NCBI GenBank assembly: GCA_014655195.1
Contig: BNBH01000018.1
Location: forward strand, 113,008-177,007
Reading direction: 5' to 3'
Origin: Streptomyces cellulosae
GTDB lineage: Bacteria; Actinomycetota; Actinomycetes; Streptomycetales; Streptomycetaceae
DNA: 64,000 nucleotides
The notes under the pieces were generated by a model. The model saw only the letters and a program-made list of their open reading frames with translations. It did no database searches and was not told the DNA's origin. Positions 15,998 through 24,014 of the stretch are shown here, piece by piece. Every line of letters begins with the position of its first letter. The stretch's first letter is position 1. A program made the translations under genes and the position numbers.

Positions 15998-17227
15998 ATG
16001 CATGCCTGGCCCGCTTCCGAAGTCCCCGCCCTGCCCGGTCAGGGCCGCGACCTGAGGATCCACGACACCGCGACCGACGGTCCGGTCACCCTCGACCCCG
16101 GCCCCGTCGCCCGTCTCTACGTCTGCGGCATCACGCCCTACGACGCCACCCACATCGGACACGCGGCGACCTACAACGCGTTCGACCTGGTGCAGCGCGT
16201 GTGGCTCGACAACAAGCGGCAGGTTCACTACGTCCAGAACGTCACCGACGTCGACGACCCGCTGCTGGAGCGGGCCGAGCGCGACGGCGTCGACTGGACC
16301 GCGCTCGCCGAGCAGGAGACCGCCCTGTTCCGCGAGGACATGACGGCCCTGCGGATGCTGCCGCCCCGGCACTACATAGGCGCGGTCGAGGCCATACCCG
16401 GCATCGTCCCGATCGTCGAGCGGCTCCGTGAGCTCGGCGCCACCTACGAGATCGACGGCGACATCTACTTCTCCGTCGAGTCCGACCGGCACTTCGGCCA
16501 GGTCTCCCACCTGGACGCGGCCACCATGCGGATGCTGTCCGCCGAACGCGGCGGCGACCCGGACCGCCCGGGCAAGAAGAACCCCGTCGACCCGATGCTC
16601 TGGATGGCCGCCCGCGAGGGCGAGCCGAGCTGGGACGGCGGCTCGCTCGGCCGCGGCAGGCCCGGCTGGCACATCGAGTGCGTGGCCATCGCCCTCGACC
16701 ACCTGGGCATGACCTTCGACATCCAGGGCGGCGGCTCCGACCTGGTCTTCCCGCACCACGAGATGGGCGCCTCGCACGCCCAGGTGCTCACCGGCGAGTA
16801 CCCGATGGCCAAGGCCTACGTGCACGCCGGCATGGTCGCCCTGGACGGCGAGAAGATGTCCAAGTCCAAGGGCAACCTGGTCTTCGTCTCCCAGCTCCGG
16901 CGCGACGGCGTCGACCCGGCGGCCATCCGCCTGGCGCTCCTCGCCCACCACTACCGCTCCGACTGGGAGTGGACCGACCAGGTCCTCCAGGACGCCGTGA
17001 CCCGCCTCGACCACTGGCGCGCCGCGGTCTCCCGCCCCGACGGCCCGCCCGCCGAGGCCCTCGTCGAGGAGATCCGCGACGCCCTCGCGGACGACCTGAA
17101 CGCCCCGGCCGCACTCGCGGCAGTGGACCGCTGGACGGTCCTCCAGGAACAACAGGGCGGCACCGACCCCGGCGCCCCCGGCATAGTCTCCCGAGCCGTG
17201 GACGCCCTCCTGGGAGTCGCCCTCTAG
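15998..17227 (+). CDS. mshC: Mycothiol ligase MshC (Cys:GlcN-Ins ligase)
   Basis: A 409-residue ATP-dependent ligase that joins cysteine to glucosaminyl-inositol, the third dedicated step of mycothiol synthesis. It is built like a cysteinyl-tRNA synthetase catalytic core without the tRNA-binding end. Visible are VCGITPYDATHIGHA (zinc Cys plus the HIGH signature, about residues 42-56), the second zinc Cys in GWHIECVAI, FPHHE near 252, and KMSKSKGN near 286-293. The first pair (C...T in GITPYD) is the MshC-specific version. It probably has its own leaderless promoter 100 bp after the kinase-like gene, and a very strong terminator follows. Confidence 0.96.
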   Translation: MHAWPASEVPALPGQGRDLRIHDTATDGPVTLDPGPVARLYVCGITPYDATHIGHAATYNAFDLVQRVWLDNKRQVHYVQNVTDVDDPLLERAERDGVDWTALAEQETALFREDMTALRMLPPRHYIGAVEAIPGIVPIVERLRELGATYEIDGDIYFSVESDRHFGQVSHLDAATMRMLSAERGGDPDRPGKKNPVDPMLWMAAREGEPSWDGGSLGRGRPGWHIECVAIALDHLGMTFDIQGGGSDLVFPHHEMGASHAQVLTGEYPMAKAYVHAGMVALDGEKMSKSKGNLVFVSQLRRDGVDPAAIRLALLAHHYRSDWEWTDQVLQDAVTRLDHWRAAVSRPDGPPAEALVEEIRDALADDLNAPAALAAVDRWTVLQEQQGGTDPGAPGIVSRAVDALLGVAL

Positions 17228-17235
17228 AACAACGC

Positions 17236-17256
17236 CCCAAAGGGGCGCGGGGAACC
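17236..17256 (-). repeat. Dispersed Streptomyces repeat, single copy
   Basis: AAAGGGGCGCGGGGAACCGCG behind mshC is the reverse-strand form of the element found three times at 63.7-63.9 kb (CGCGCAGTTCCCCGCGCCCC). Such copies are common in intergenic DNA of Streptomyces. Confidence 0.7.
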
Positions 17257-17294
17257 GCGAGACCAGCCACAACGGCGCCGCACGCCGAACAACA

Positions 17295-17335
17295 GCGAGG
17301 AGGGGCCCCGTTCTCAGAACGGGGCCCCTCCTCGC
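17295..17335. terminator. Very strong bidirectional terminator, 20-bp perfect arms
   Basis: Arms at 17295-17314 and 17316-17335 are perfect inverted copies with a single-base centre. The element lies between convergent mshC and the PAC2 gene, 7 bp from the latter's stop. Confidence 0.9.
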
Positions 17336-17341
17336 ATCACG

Positions 17342-18331
17342 TCACTCCTCGGCCGACTCGTCGCCGTCCTGTTCCGCCTCCTGCCGAGGCGGCCTGGACG
17401 GCCGAGACCGCCCACCCGGCCCGTCCCGCCGGTACGACGGCCCCCCGTCGGACCCCTCCGCGGTCGCGTGCCCCCCGGGCGGGCCCGATGCCCCGTCCCG
17501 CCGCCGCAGATACCGCTCGAACTCCCGGGCGATCGCCTCCCCGGACGCCTCCGGCAGCTCCGCCGTGTCCCGGGCCTCCTCCAGCGACTGCACGTACTCG
17601 GCGACCTCGCTGTCCTCCGCGGCCAGCTGGTCCACGCCCACCTGCCAGGCGCGCGCGTCCTCGGGCAGCTCGCCCAGCGGGATGCGCACGTCGATCAGGT
17701 CCTCGAGCCGGTTCAGCAGGGCCAGCGTGGCCTTCGGGTTGGGCGGCTGCGACACGTAGTGCGGAACGGCCGCCCACAGCGACACCGCGGGGACGCCGGC
17801 ATGCGTGCACGCCTCCTGGAGGATGCCGACGATGCCCGTGGGGCCCTCGTACTTGGTCTCCTCGAGGTCCATGCGGCGGGCCAGGTCCGGGTCGGACGTG
17901 GTCCCGCTGATCGGGACCGGACGGGTGTGCGGGGTGTCGCCGAGCAGTGCGCCCAGCACCACCACCAGCTCCACGCCCAGCTCGTGCGCGAAGCCTAGGA
18001 TCTCGTTGCAGAACGAGCGCCAGCGCATGGACGGTTCGATGCCGCGCACCAGCACCAGGTCGCGCGGTTTCTCACCGCCGACCCGCACCACCGACAGCCG
18101 CGTCGTCGGCCAGGTGATCTTCCGCACGCCGTTCTCCAGGAACACCGTGGGACGGTTGACCTGGAAGTCGTAGTAGTCCTCGGCGTCGAGCGCCGCGAAC
18201 ACCTCGCCCTTCCACTCCCGGTCCAGATGCGCGACCGCGGTGGAGGCGGCGTCACCGGCGTCGTTCCAGCCCTCGAACGCGGCCACCATGACCGGGTCGA
18301 TCAGCTCGGGAACCCCCTCGAGCTCGATCAC
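17342..18331 (-). CDS. PAC2 family protein
   Basis: A 329-residue protein of the proteasome-assembly-chaperone-2-like family found widely in actinobacteria. The N-terminal domain (1-230) starts VIELEGVPELIDPVMVAAFEGWNDAGDAAS and includes RDLVLVRGIEPSMRW and ELVVVLGALLGDTPHTRPV, all typical of the family. A disordered Gly/Pro/Asp tail follows from about residue 285. The bacterial function is not established and there is no proof of a proteasome role, although this genome has one 20 kb away. GGAAGGAGG lies six bases before the GTG at 18331, which rules out the longer ORF start at 18427. Confidence 0.9.
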   Translation of the reverse strand: MIELEGVPELIDPVMVAAFEGWNDAGDAASTAVAHLDREWKGEVFAALDAEDYYDFQVNRPTVFLENGVRKITWPTTRLSVVRVGGEKPRDLVLVRGIEPSMRWRSFCNEILGFAHELGVELVVVLGALLGDTPHTRPVPISGTTSDPDLARRMDLEETKYEGPTGIVGILQEACTHAGVPAVSLWAAVPHYVSQPPNPKATLALLNRLEDLIDVRIPLGELPEDARAWQVGVDQLAAEDSEVAEYVQSLEEARDTAELPEASGEAIAREFERYLRRRDGASGPPGGHATAEGSDGGPSYRRDGPGGRSRPSRPPRQEAEQDGDESAEE

Positions 18332-18482
18332 CCAGCGCCTCCTTCCGACGTGCCCTCGTGTACGCACCAACCTTACGGCGTGTCCACGGGAGCTCCCGCA
18401 GCTCCCCGCACAAGGGGAGTGCCCCATGACTGCCCCGCACGGCGGCGGGAAACACCCCGCGCGGCGGACCGCGGAAACGCGG

Positions 18483-18550
18483 CGAGGGGCGGCCCCGTCG
18501 GCGTGGGCCGCCCCTCACCGCGCGCCGGCTCCCGTGCGGGGGAGCCGGCG
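18483..18550 (-). terminator. Tandem hairpins behind glpD
   Basis: Two perfect 12-bp stems follow glpD: 18521-18532 with 18539-18550, and 18483-18494 with 18504-18515. They probably end the glpF-glpK-glpD transcript. Confidence 0.8.
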
Positions 18551-18559
18551 CGGGCACGC

Positions 18560-20176
18560 TCACTTCTTGTCGAGCAGTTCCTGCACGTCCGCCCGGACCT
18601 CGTCCGTGGCCAGGCCGCGGATGGTGAGGGTGGTGCGGCGGCGCAGCACGTCGTCCGCCGTCTCGGCCCACTCGTGGTCCCGGGCCCACACGACCTGCGC
18701 CCAGATCTCCGGGGCGTCCGGGTGGACGCGCCGGGCCAGCGCCGGGTCCTCGTTCGCCAGGCGGGCGATGTCGAACGCCAGCGACCCGTAGTGGGTGGCG
18801 AGGTGACGGGCGGTGTCGGCCGCCATGCGCGGGCCGGGCGCCGGGCCGTCCACCAGGAGGCGGTGGGCGACGGCGCGCGGGTTGGCCACGCCGGGCAGCG
18901 GCAGCTTCTTCGGCAGCGCGCCCACCGGCTCGAAGTCCTCGCCCAGCGGGTGGCCGGGCAGCTCCTGCAGCTTGCGCATCACGGTGCGGCCGATGTGGCG
19001 GAACGTGGTCCACTTGCCGCCCGCGACGGACAGCATCCCGCCCCGGCCCTCGGTGACCACGGTCTCCCGCTTGGCCTTGGCCGTGTCGCCGGGACCGCCC
19101 GGCAGCACCCGCAGACCGGCGAAGGAGTACGTGATCAGGTCACGGCTGAGCTGCTGGTCGCGGATGGAGAACGCGGCCTCGTCGAGTATCTGCGCGATGT
19201 CCTTCTCGTTCACCGCGACGTCCGCCGGGTCGCCCTCGTACTCCTCGTCGGTGGTGCCGAGCAGCAGCATGTCCTCCCAGGGGAGGGCGAAGGTGATCCG
19301 GTACTTGTCGATCGGCGTGGCCAGCGCGGCCTTCCACGGGGAGGTCCGCTTCAGGACCAGGTGCGCGCCCTTCGACAGCCGGATCGACGGGGCCGCGTCC
19401 GGGTCCTCCATGCGGCGCAGGTGGTCCACCCACGGGCCGGTCGCGTTGAGCACCAGCCGCGCGTTGACGCCGAACTCCTCACCGGAGATCCGGTCCCGCA
19501 GTTCGGCGCCGGTGACCCGGCCCTTGGTGAAGCGCAGGCCCGTCACCTCGGCGTGGTTGAGGACGACCGCGCCCGACTCGGCGGCCGCGCGCACCGTCAT
19601 CAGCGCCATGCGCGCGTCGTTCATCTGGTCGTCGCCGTACACGGCGACGGCCTTCAGGTTCTCGGTGCGCAGCTCCGGCACGTCCTGCGCTGCCTTCGCC
19701 GGCGACAGCAGGTGGCCCACGCCGTCACCGAAGGCCGACAGCGCCGAGTAGGCGAACACACCGGCCCCGAGCTTCGCCGCGCCGTGCGGCCCGCCCTTGT
19801 ACACGGGGAGGTAGAACGTGAGCGGGTTCGCCAGGTGGGGGGCCACCTGGCGGGAGACCGCACGGCGCTCGAAGTGGTTCTCCGCCACCAGCTTCACCGC
19901 GCCGGTCTGCAGGTAGCGCAGACCGCCGTGGAGCAGCTTGGAGGAGGCGGAAGAGGTGGCTCCGGCGAAGTCACCGGCGTCCACCAGAGCCACCCTGAGA
20001 CCGGACTGCGCGGCGTGCCAGGCGGTGGAGATGCCCAGGATGCCGCCGCCGATGACGAGGAGGTCGTACGACGCCTTGGAGAGCTGCTCCCGGGTCTCGG
20101 CACGGCTCGGGTTCGGGCCGGACGCCGGGTGCGTCCCCAGGGCAGGTACGGACTGCAGGGTGGCTTGGGTGGTCAT
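18560..20176 (-). CDS. glpD: Aerobic glycerol-3-phosphate dehydrogenase
   Basis: A 538-residue membrane-associated flavoenzyme oxidising glycerol 3-phosphate to dihydroxyacetone phosphate, passing electrons to the quinone pool. The FAD-binding YDLLVIGGGILGIS starts near residue 37. KLLHGGLRYLQ and SVAGGKWTTFRHIG (near 390-403) are family signatures. A C-terminal DAO-C helical domain occupies about 405-535. The ATG at 20176 is preceded by GGAG and begins after the glpK stop by 7 bp, so the two are cotranscribed. An in-frame ATG at 20248 lies inside glpK and is rejected. Confidence 0.95.
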   Translation of the reverse strand: MTTQATLQSVPALGTHPASGPNPSRAETREQLSKASYDLLVIGGGILGISTAWHAAQSGLRVALVDAGDFAGATSSASSKLLHGGLRYLQTGAVKLVAENHFERRAVSRQVAPHLANPLTFYLPVYKGGPHGAAKLGAGVFAYSALSAFGDGVGHLLSPAKAAQDVPELRTENLKAVAVYGDDQMNDARMALMTVRAAAESGAVVLNHAEVTGLRFTKGRVTGAELRDRISGEEFGVNARLVLNATGPWVDHLRRMEDPDAAPSIRLSKGAHLVLKRTSPWKAALATPIDKYRITFALPWEDMLLLGTTDEEYEGDPADVAVNEKDIAQILDEAAFSIRDQQLSRDLITYSFAGLRVLPGGPGDTAKAKRETVVTEGRGGMLSVAGGKWTTFRHIGRTVMRKLQELPGHPLGEDFEPVGALPKKLPLPGVANPRAVAHRLLVDGPAPGPRMAADTARHLATHYGSLAFDIARLANEDPALARRVHPDAPEIWAQVVWARDHEWAETADDVLRRRTTLTIRGLATDEVRADVQELLDKK

Positions 20177-20183
20177 GGCGGTT

Positions 20184-21722
20184 CTACTCCTCGTCCTCGA
20201 GCCAGCCCATGGTCCGCTCGACGGCCTTGAGCCAGCTCTTGTACTCACGGTCGCGGGTGTCCGCGTCCATGCGGGGGGTCCACTCGGCGGCCCTGCGCCA
20301 GTTGGCGCGCAGGTCGTCGGTGCTGTTCCAGAAGCCGACGGCCAGGCCGGCGGCGTAGGCGGCGCCGAGGCAGGTGGTCTCGGCGACCATCGGGCGCACC
20401 ACGGGGGCGTCCACGAAGTCGGCGAGGGTCTGCATCAGCAGGTTGTTGGAGGTCATGCCGCCGTCGACCTTGAGGGCGGCGAGCTCCACGCCGGAGTCCT
20501 TCGTCATGGCGTCGGCGATCTCCCGCGTCTGCCAGGCGGTGGCCTCCAGGACGGCGCGCGCGAGGTGCGCCTTGGTCACGTACCGGGTGAGGCCGGCGAT
20601 CACACCGCGGGCGTCGGAGCGCCAGTACGGGGCGAACAGTCCGGAGAAGGCCGGCACGAAGTAGGCGCCGCCGTTGTCCTCGACGGACAGCGCCAGGGTC
20701 TCGATCTCGGCGGCGGTGGAGATCAGGCCCATCTGGTCGCGCATCCACTGCACCAGCGAACCGGTGACGGCGATCGAGCCCTCCAGGGCGTAGACCGGCT
20801 TCTGGTCGCCGATCTGGTAGCCGACCGTGGTCAGCAGGCCGCTGTAGGAGTTGATGATCTTGTCGCCGGTGTTCATCACCATGAAGGTGCCGGTGCCGTA
20901 GGTCGACTTGGTCTCGCCCTCGGCGAAACAGGTCTGGCCGAACAGCGCCGCCTGCTGGTCGCCCAGCGCCGAGGCGACCGGGATCCCGCCGAGCAGGTCG
21001 CCCAGCTTGCCGCCCTTGATCTCGCCGTAGACCTCGGCGGAGGAGCGGATCTCCGGCAGCATCGGCGTCGGGACGCCGATCGACTCGGCGATCTTCGCGT
21101 CCCACTGCATGGTGTGCAGGTTCATCAGCATCGTGCGGGAGGCGTTGGTGACGTCGGTGACGTGCCGGCCGCCGTCCGTTCCGCCCGTGAGGTTCCAGAT
21201 GACCCATGTGTCCATGGTGCCGAAAAGGATGTCGCCCGCCTCCGCACGCTCCTTCAGACCCTCGACGTTGTCGAGCAGCCAGCGCGCCTTGGGACCGGCG
21301 AAATAGGAGGCCAGGGGCAGGCCGGTCTCGCGGCGGAAGCGGTCCTGGCCGACGTTGCGGCCCAGCTCACGGCAGAGGGCGTCGGTGCGGGTGTCCTGCC
21401 AGACGATGGCGTTGTGGACCGGCTCACCGGTGTTCCTGTCCCACAGCACGGTGGTCTCGCGCTGGTTGGTGATGCCGATGGCCTTGATGTCGTCCCGGGT
21501 GATGCCGGCCTTGGCGACGGCGCCGGCGACCACCTCCTGGACGTTCGTCCAGATCTCGGTGGCGTCGTGCTCGACCCAGCCGGGCTTGGGGAAGATCTGC
21601 TCGTGCTCCTTCTGGTCGACGGAGACGATGCGCCCGTCGCGGTCGAAGACGATGCAGCGGGAAGAGGTGGTGCCCTGGTCGATCGCGGCGATGAACGGGC
21701 CGGCGGTGTGGGCGTCGGTCAC
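20184..21722 (-). CDS. glpK: Glycerol kinase
   Basis: A 512-residue FGGY-family kinase producing sn-glycerol 3-phosphate from glycerol and ATP. The phosphate-binding DQGTTSSRCIVFD is at residues 15-27; GWVEHDATEIW, the catalytic-Asp region GAYFVPAFSGLFAPYWRSDARG and the FGGY C-terminal signature LKVDGGMTSNNLLMQ are all present. Length equals the usual 500-515. It is the middle gene of the glpF-glpK-glpD operon, 83 bp after glpF, and should depend on GylR and glycerol. Streptomyces glycerol kinase is a main target of glucose repression. Confidence 0.96.
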   Translation of the reverse strand: MTDAHTAGPFIAAIDQGTTSSRCIVFDRDGRIVSVDQKEHEQIFPKPGWVEHDATEIWTNVQEVVAGAVAKAGITRDDIKAIGITNQRETTVLWDRNTGEPVHNAIVWQDTRTDALCRELGRNVGQDRFRRETGLPLASYFAGPKARWLLDNVEGLKERAEAGDILFGTMDTWVIWNLTGGTDGGRHVTDVTNASRTMLMNLHTMQWDAKIAESIGVPTPMLPEIRSSAEVYGEIKGGKLGDLLGGIPVASALGDQQAALFGQTCFAEGETKSTYGTGTFMVMNTGDKIINSYSGLLTTVGYQIGDQKPVYALEGSIAVTGSLVQWMRDQMGLISTAAEIETLALSVEDNGGAYFVPAFSGLFAPYWRSDARGVIAGLTRYVTKAHLARAVLEATAWQTREIADAMTKDSGVELAALKVDGGMTSNNLLMQTLADFVDAPVVRPMVAETTCLGAAYAAGLAVGFWNSTDDLRANWRRAAEWTPRMDADTRDREYKSWLKAVERTMGWLEDEE

Positions 21723-21805
21723 GGTGTGCTCCTGGAAGTTCCTTGGTTACGGGGCAGTGGGTACGGCGCTACTACAACGATCGCGGGGGAAGCGTGGGAG
21801 GTCAT

Positions 21806-22600
21806 CTATGCGAAGGCGACGTTGTAGACACCGGCCGCGATGGCGCCGCCGATCAGTGGACCGACCACCGGGACCCAGGCGTACGACCAGTCGGAGCCGC
21901 CCTTGTTGGGCAGCGGCAGAAGGGCGTGGACGATACGGGGGCCGAGGTCACGGGCGGGGTTGATGGCGTACCCCGTGGGGCCGCCCAGCGACAGACCGAT
22001 CGAGACCACCACGAGCGCGGTGATCAGACCGCCGATCACGCCGAGGCCGTTGCCCGCGTCGTTCAGGCCCTGCGTGAGCACGGCGAGCAGCAGCACGAAG
22101 GTGCCGATGATCTCCGTGGTGAGGTTCTGCACCGTGTTCCGGATCTCCGGACCCGTGGAGAAGATGCCGAGCACCGGGCCGGCGCCCTTCTCCTGCGCCT
22201 CGACCGCCTTGGCGGAGGTCGTCTGGGCGCCGGGGCCGCCGACGATCTCCTTGTCGGTGAGGTGGACCTGGAACTGGCCGTAGTACGCGAGCCACACCAG
22301 GGTGGCGCCGATCATCGCGCCGAGGATCTGCGCGGCGAAGTAGGTCGGGACGTTCGCCCACCCGCCGTCCTTGATGGCGAGCGCGAGGGTCACGGCCGGG
22401 TTCAGGTGGGCGCCGGAGAGCGGCCCCGATATGTAGACCGCCGTCATGACGGCGAAGCCCCAGCCGAAGGCGATGGCGAGCCAGCCGGCGTTACGGGCCT
22501 TGGAGGCCTTGAGCGTCACGGCGGCGCACACACCGCCGCCGAGCAGGATGAGTATGGCGGTACCGATGGTCTCGCCGATGAAGATGTCGGAGCTGGACAC
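21806..22600 (-). CDS. glpF: Glycerol uptake facilitator (aquaglyceroporin)
   Basis: A 264-residue MIP-family channel with six transmembrane helices and the two half-helices GAHLNPAVTLAL and YAINPARDLGPR, i.e. intact NPA motifs. The Asp after the second NPAR marks the glycerol-conducting branch. The GTG at 22600 has AAGGAG six bases upstream; the ORF open to 22705 contains non-family residues. It is first in the operon. The promoter region upstream contains a candidate GylR operator at 22728-22746. Confidence 0.95.
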   Translation of the reverse strand: MSSSDIFIGETIGTAILILLGGGVCAAVTLKASKARNAGWLAIAFGWGFAVMTAVYISGPLSGAHLNPAVTLALAIKDGGWANVPTYFAAQILGAMIGATLVWLAYYGQFQVHLTDKEIVGGPGAQTTSAKAVEAQEKGAGPVLGIFSTGPEIRNTVQNLTTEIIGTFVLLLAVLTQGLNDAGNGLGVIGGLITALVVVSIGLSLGGPTGYAINPARDLGPRIVHALLPLPNKGGSDWSYAWVPVVGPLIGGAIAAGVYNVAFA

Positions 22601-22950
22601 CCGCGACTCCTTTGTCCTTCGTCCAGGGATGCCGACCCCCGGGTCCCTCCGGGGATTGGCGCCCTCAGTGGGTGAGAGCGTTGCCGGCCCTTGGCGTTGT
22701 CCCACTCTAGCGCGTATTGCCGGTAGGTGTTCGACAATGCCGACCGATGGACGGGAGTCTTGCCCGGCCCCGGAGATGCGTCAAGAGTCTCGGTTGTCGA
22801 AAAGTGCGATCGTTACTGATCGCTGGGCCGACCGGGTCGGACCGGTCGCCGTGCGTGTCCGTCCGCGGGCGCGCGTGGGCCCCGGCCCGCCGTCGGGGCG
22901 TCCGGGTGCTGTGTGCTGCGTACGGTGACCGCCGGCGCGCGGCGGCCCGC
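22601..22950. other. glpF promoter region behind gylR
   Basis: This 350-bp gap contains the operator candidate at 22728-22746, a 6-bp inverted repeat GCGATC/GATCGC (22806-22823) and the 3' flank of gylR. No open frame here resembles a protein. A gylR readthrough transcript and a separate glpF promoter are both possible. Confidence 0.6.
22728..22746. promoter_or_regulatory. Candidate GylR operator at glpF
   Basis: TGTTCGACAATGCCGACCG matches the perfect palindrome upstream of gylR (23768-23786) closely, keeping TGTTCG.CAATGCCGA. Its position upstream of glpF suits an IclR-type operator. Confidence 0.6.
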
Positions 22951-23715
22951 TCAGAAGCGTCCGGCGCCCAGGTCCCGCGACACCGCGCGGGCGCAGTCCC
23001 GCACCGCCGCGATCAGCTCGGGCCGCAGCTCGCCGTCCTTGCGCAGCCGCTCCACCGCGCCCGTGATGCCGACCGCCCCGACCGGCATGCGCCGGCGGTC
23101 GTGGATGGGCGCGGCGAGCGAGGCCACGCCCTCCCAGGTCTCCTCCACGTCCGCCGCGTAGCCCCGCGCGCGGGTGAGGTCGAGGATCTCCTCGAAGGAC
23201 TCGACGTCGCACACCGTGCGGTCGGTGAACGCCTTGCGGTCGGCCTCCAGGGCCTCGCTGTGCGCCACCGGGTCGTAGGCCGACAGGACCTTGCCCAGGG
23301 CCGTGGAGTGCAGCGGCTGCATGGCGCCGATCTCCAGCACCTGCCGGCTGTCGTCGGGCCGGAAGACGTGGTGCACGATCAGCACGCCCTGCTGGTGCAG
23401 CACGCCGAGATAGACGCTCTCCCCGCTGGAGCGGGCCAGGTCGTCCGTCCACACCAGGGCGCGGGCCCGCAGCTCGTGCACGTCCAGGTAGGTGGTGCCC
23501 AGACGCAGCAGCTCCGCGCCCAGCTGGTAGCGGCCCGAGGTCTCGTCCTGCTCGACGAAACCCTCCTGCTGAAGGGTGCGCAGGATGCCGTGGGCGGTGC
23601 CCTTGGCGAGGCCGAGCGAGGAGGCGATGTCCGAGAGGCCGAGCCGTCGCTCGCCGCCCGCGAGCAGGCGCAGCATCGCTGCCGCCCGTTCGAGCGACTG
23701 GATGTTCCGTGCCAT
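22951..23715 (-). CDS. gylR: IclR-family repressor of the glycerol operon
   Basis: A 254-residue regulator, the same length as S. coelicolor GylR as I recall it. The winged helix spans residues 4-65 with LGLSDIASSLGLAKGTAHGILRTLQQEGFVE. The IclR effector domain (75-250) has the signature LGKVLSAYDPVAH and VGAVGITGAVERLRKD. In Streptomyces this protein represses the glycerol genes and itself, and glycerol 3-phosphate or glycerol relieves this. GGAGG lies 9 bases before the ATG at 23715. A perfect 19-bp palindrome sits 53 bp upstream of the start, fitting autorepression. Confidence 0.94.
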   Translation of the reverse strand: MARNIQSLERAAAMLRLLAGGERRLGLSDIASSLGLAKGTAHGILRTLQQEGFVEQDETSGRYQLGAELLRLGTTYLDVHELRARALVWTDDLARSSGESVYLGVLHQQGVLIVHHVFRPDDSRQVLEIGAMQPLHSTALGKVLSAYDPVAHSEALEADRKAFTDRTVCDVESFEEILDLTRARGYAADVEETWEGVASLAAPIHDRRRMPVGAVGITGAVERLRKDGELRPELIAAVRDCARAVSRDLGAGRF

Positions 23716-23767
23716 CGCCGTACTGCCTCCGTCCCCTTCGAGCGCCGACTCGCGACGTCGCTGCCGC

Positions 23768-23786
23768 TGTTCGGCAATGCCGAACA
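23768..23786. promoter_or_regulatory. Perfect 19-bp palindrome, candidate GylR autoregulatory operator
   Basis: TGTTCGGCA and TGCCGAACA flank a central A. A further half-like copy, GGTCGATGCCGACC, follows at 23792-23805. Both lie between gylR and metH, on the gylR side. Confidence 0.7.
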
Positions 23787-23932
23787 CTACCGGTCGATGC
23801 CGACCCTTCGCTAATGGTCGGTCATGATCGGTCGCGTCTCTCCCGCCCCGACCGTCGCCCGTCGGCCATCTTCGTCCGGCCCGTGGACGCCCCCGACGTC
23901 CGGGTGCGGTCCCGGATACCCTGACGGCGTGC

Positions 23933-23977
23933 GCCCTGCCGGGGAAGCTCGAACCGATGACTTTTCCGGGCAGCCGC
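23933..23977 (+). promoter_or_regulatory. Structured 5' leader of metH
   Basis: In the ~100 bases before metH, CTGCCGGGGAA and TTTTCCGGGCAG form an 11-12-bp stem with one mismatch around a ~14-base loop. The flanking GTGCG and CGCAC could close it into a larger fold. It does not match the consensus of cobalamin, SAM or SAH riboswitches that I know. Confidence 0.4.
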
Positions 23978-24014
23978 AAAGCCGACAGCCGTCGCACCTG
24001 AGGGAGCCCCTTTC

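Noticed and set aside
23960..24000. GCAAAGCC in the metH leader, resembling the core of a c-di-GMP-I riboswitch
   Set aside because: The rest of the consensus (GGGCAAACC before it, tetraloop receptor and closing helix) is missing; the short match is expected by chance.
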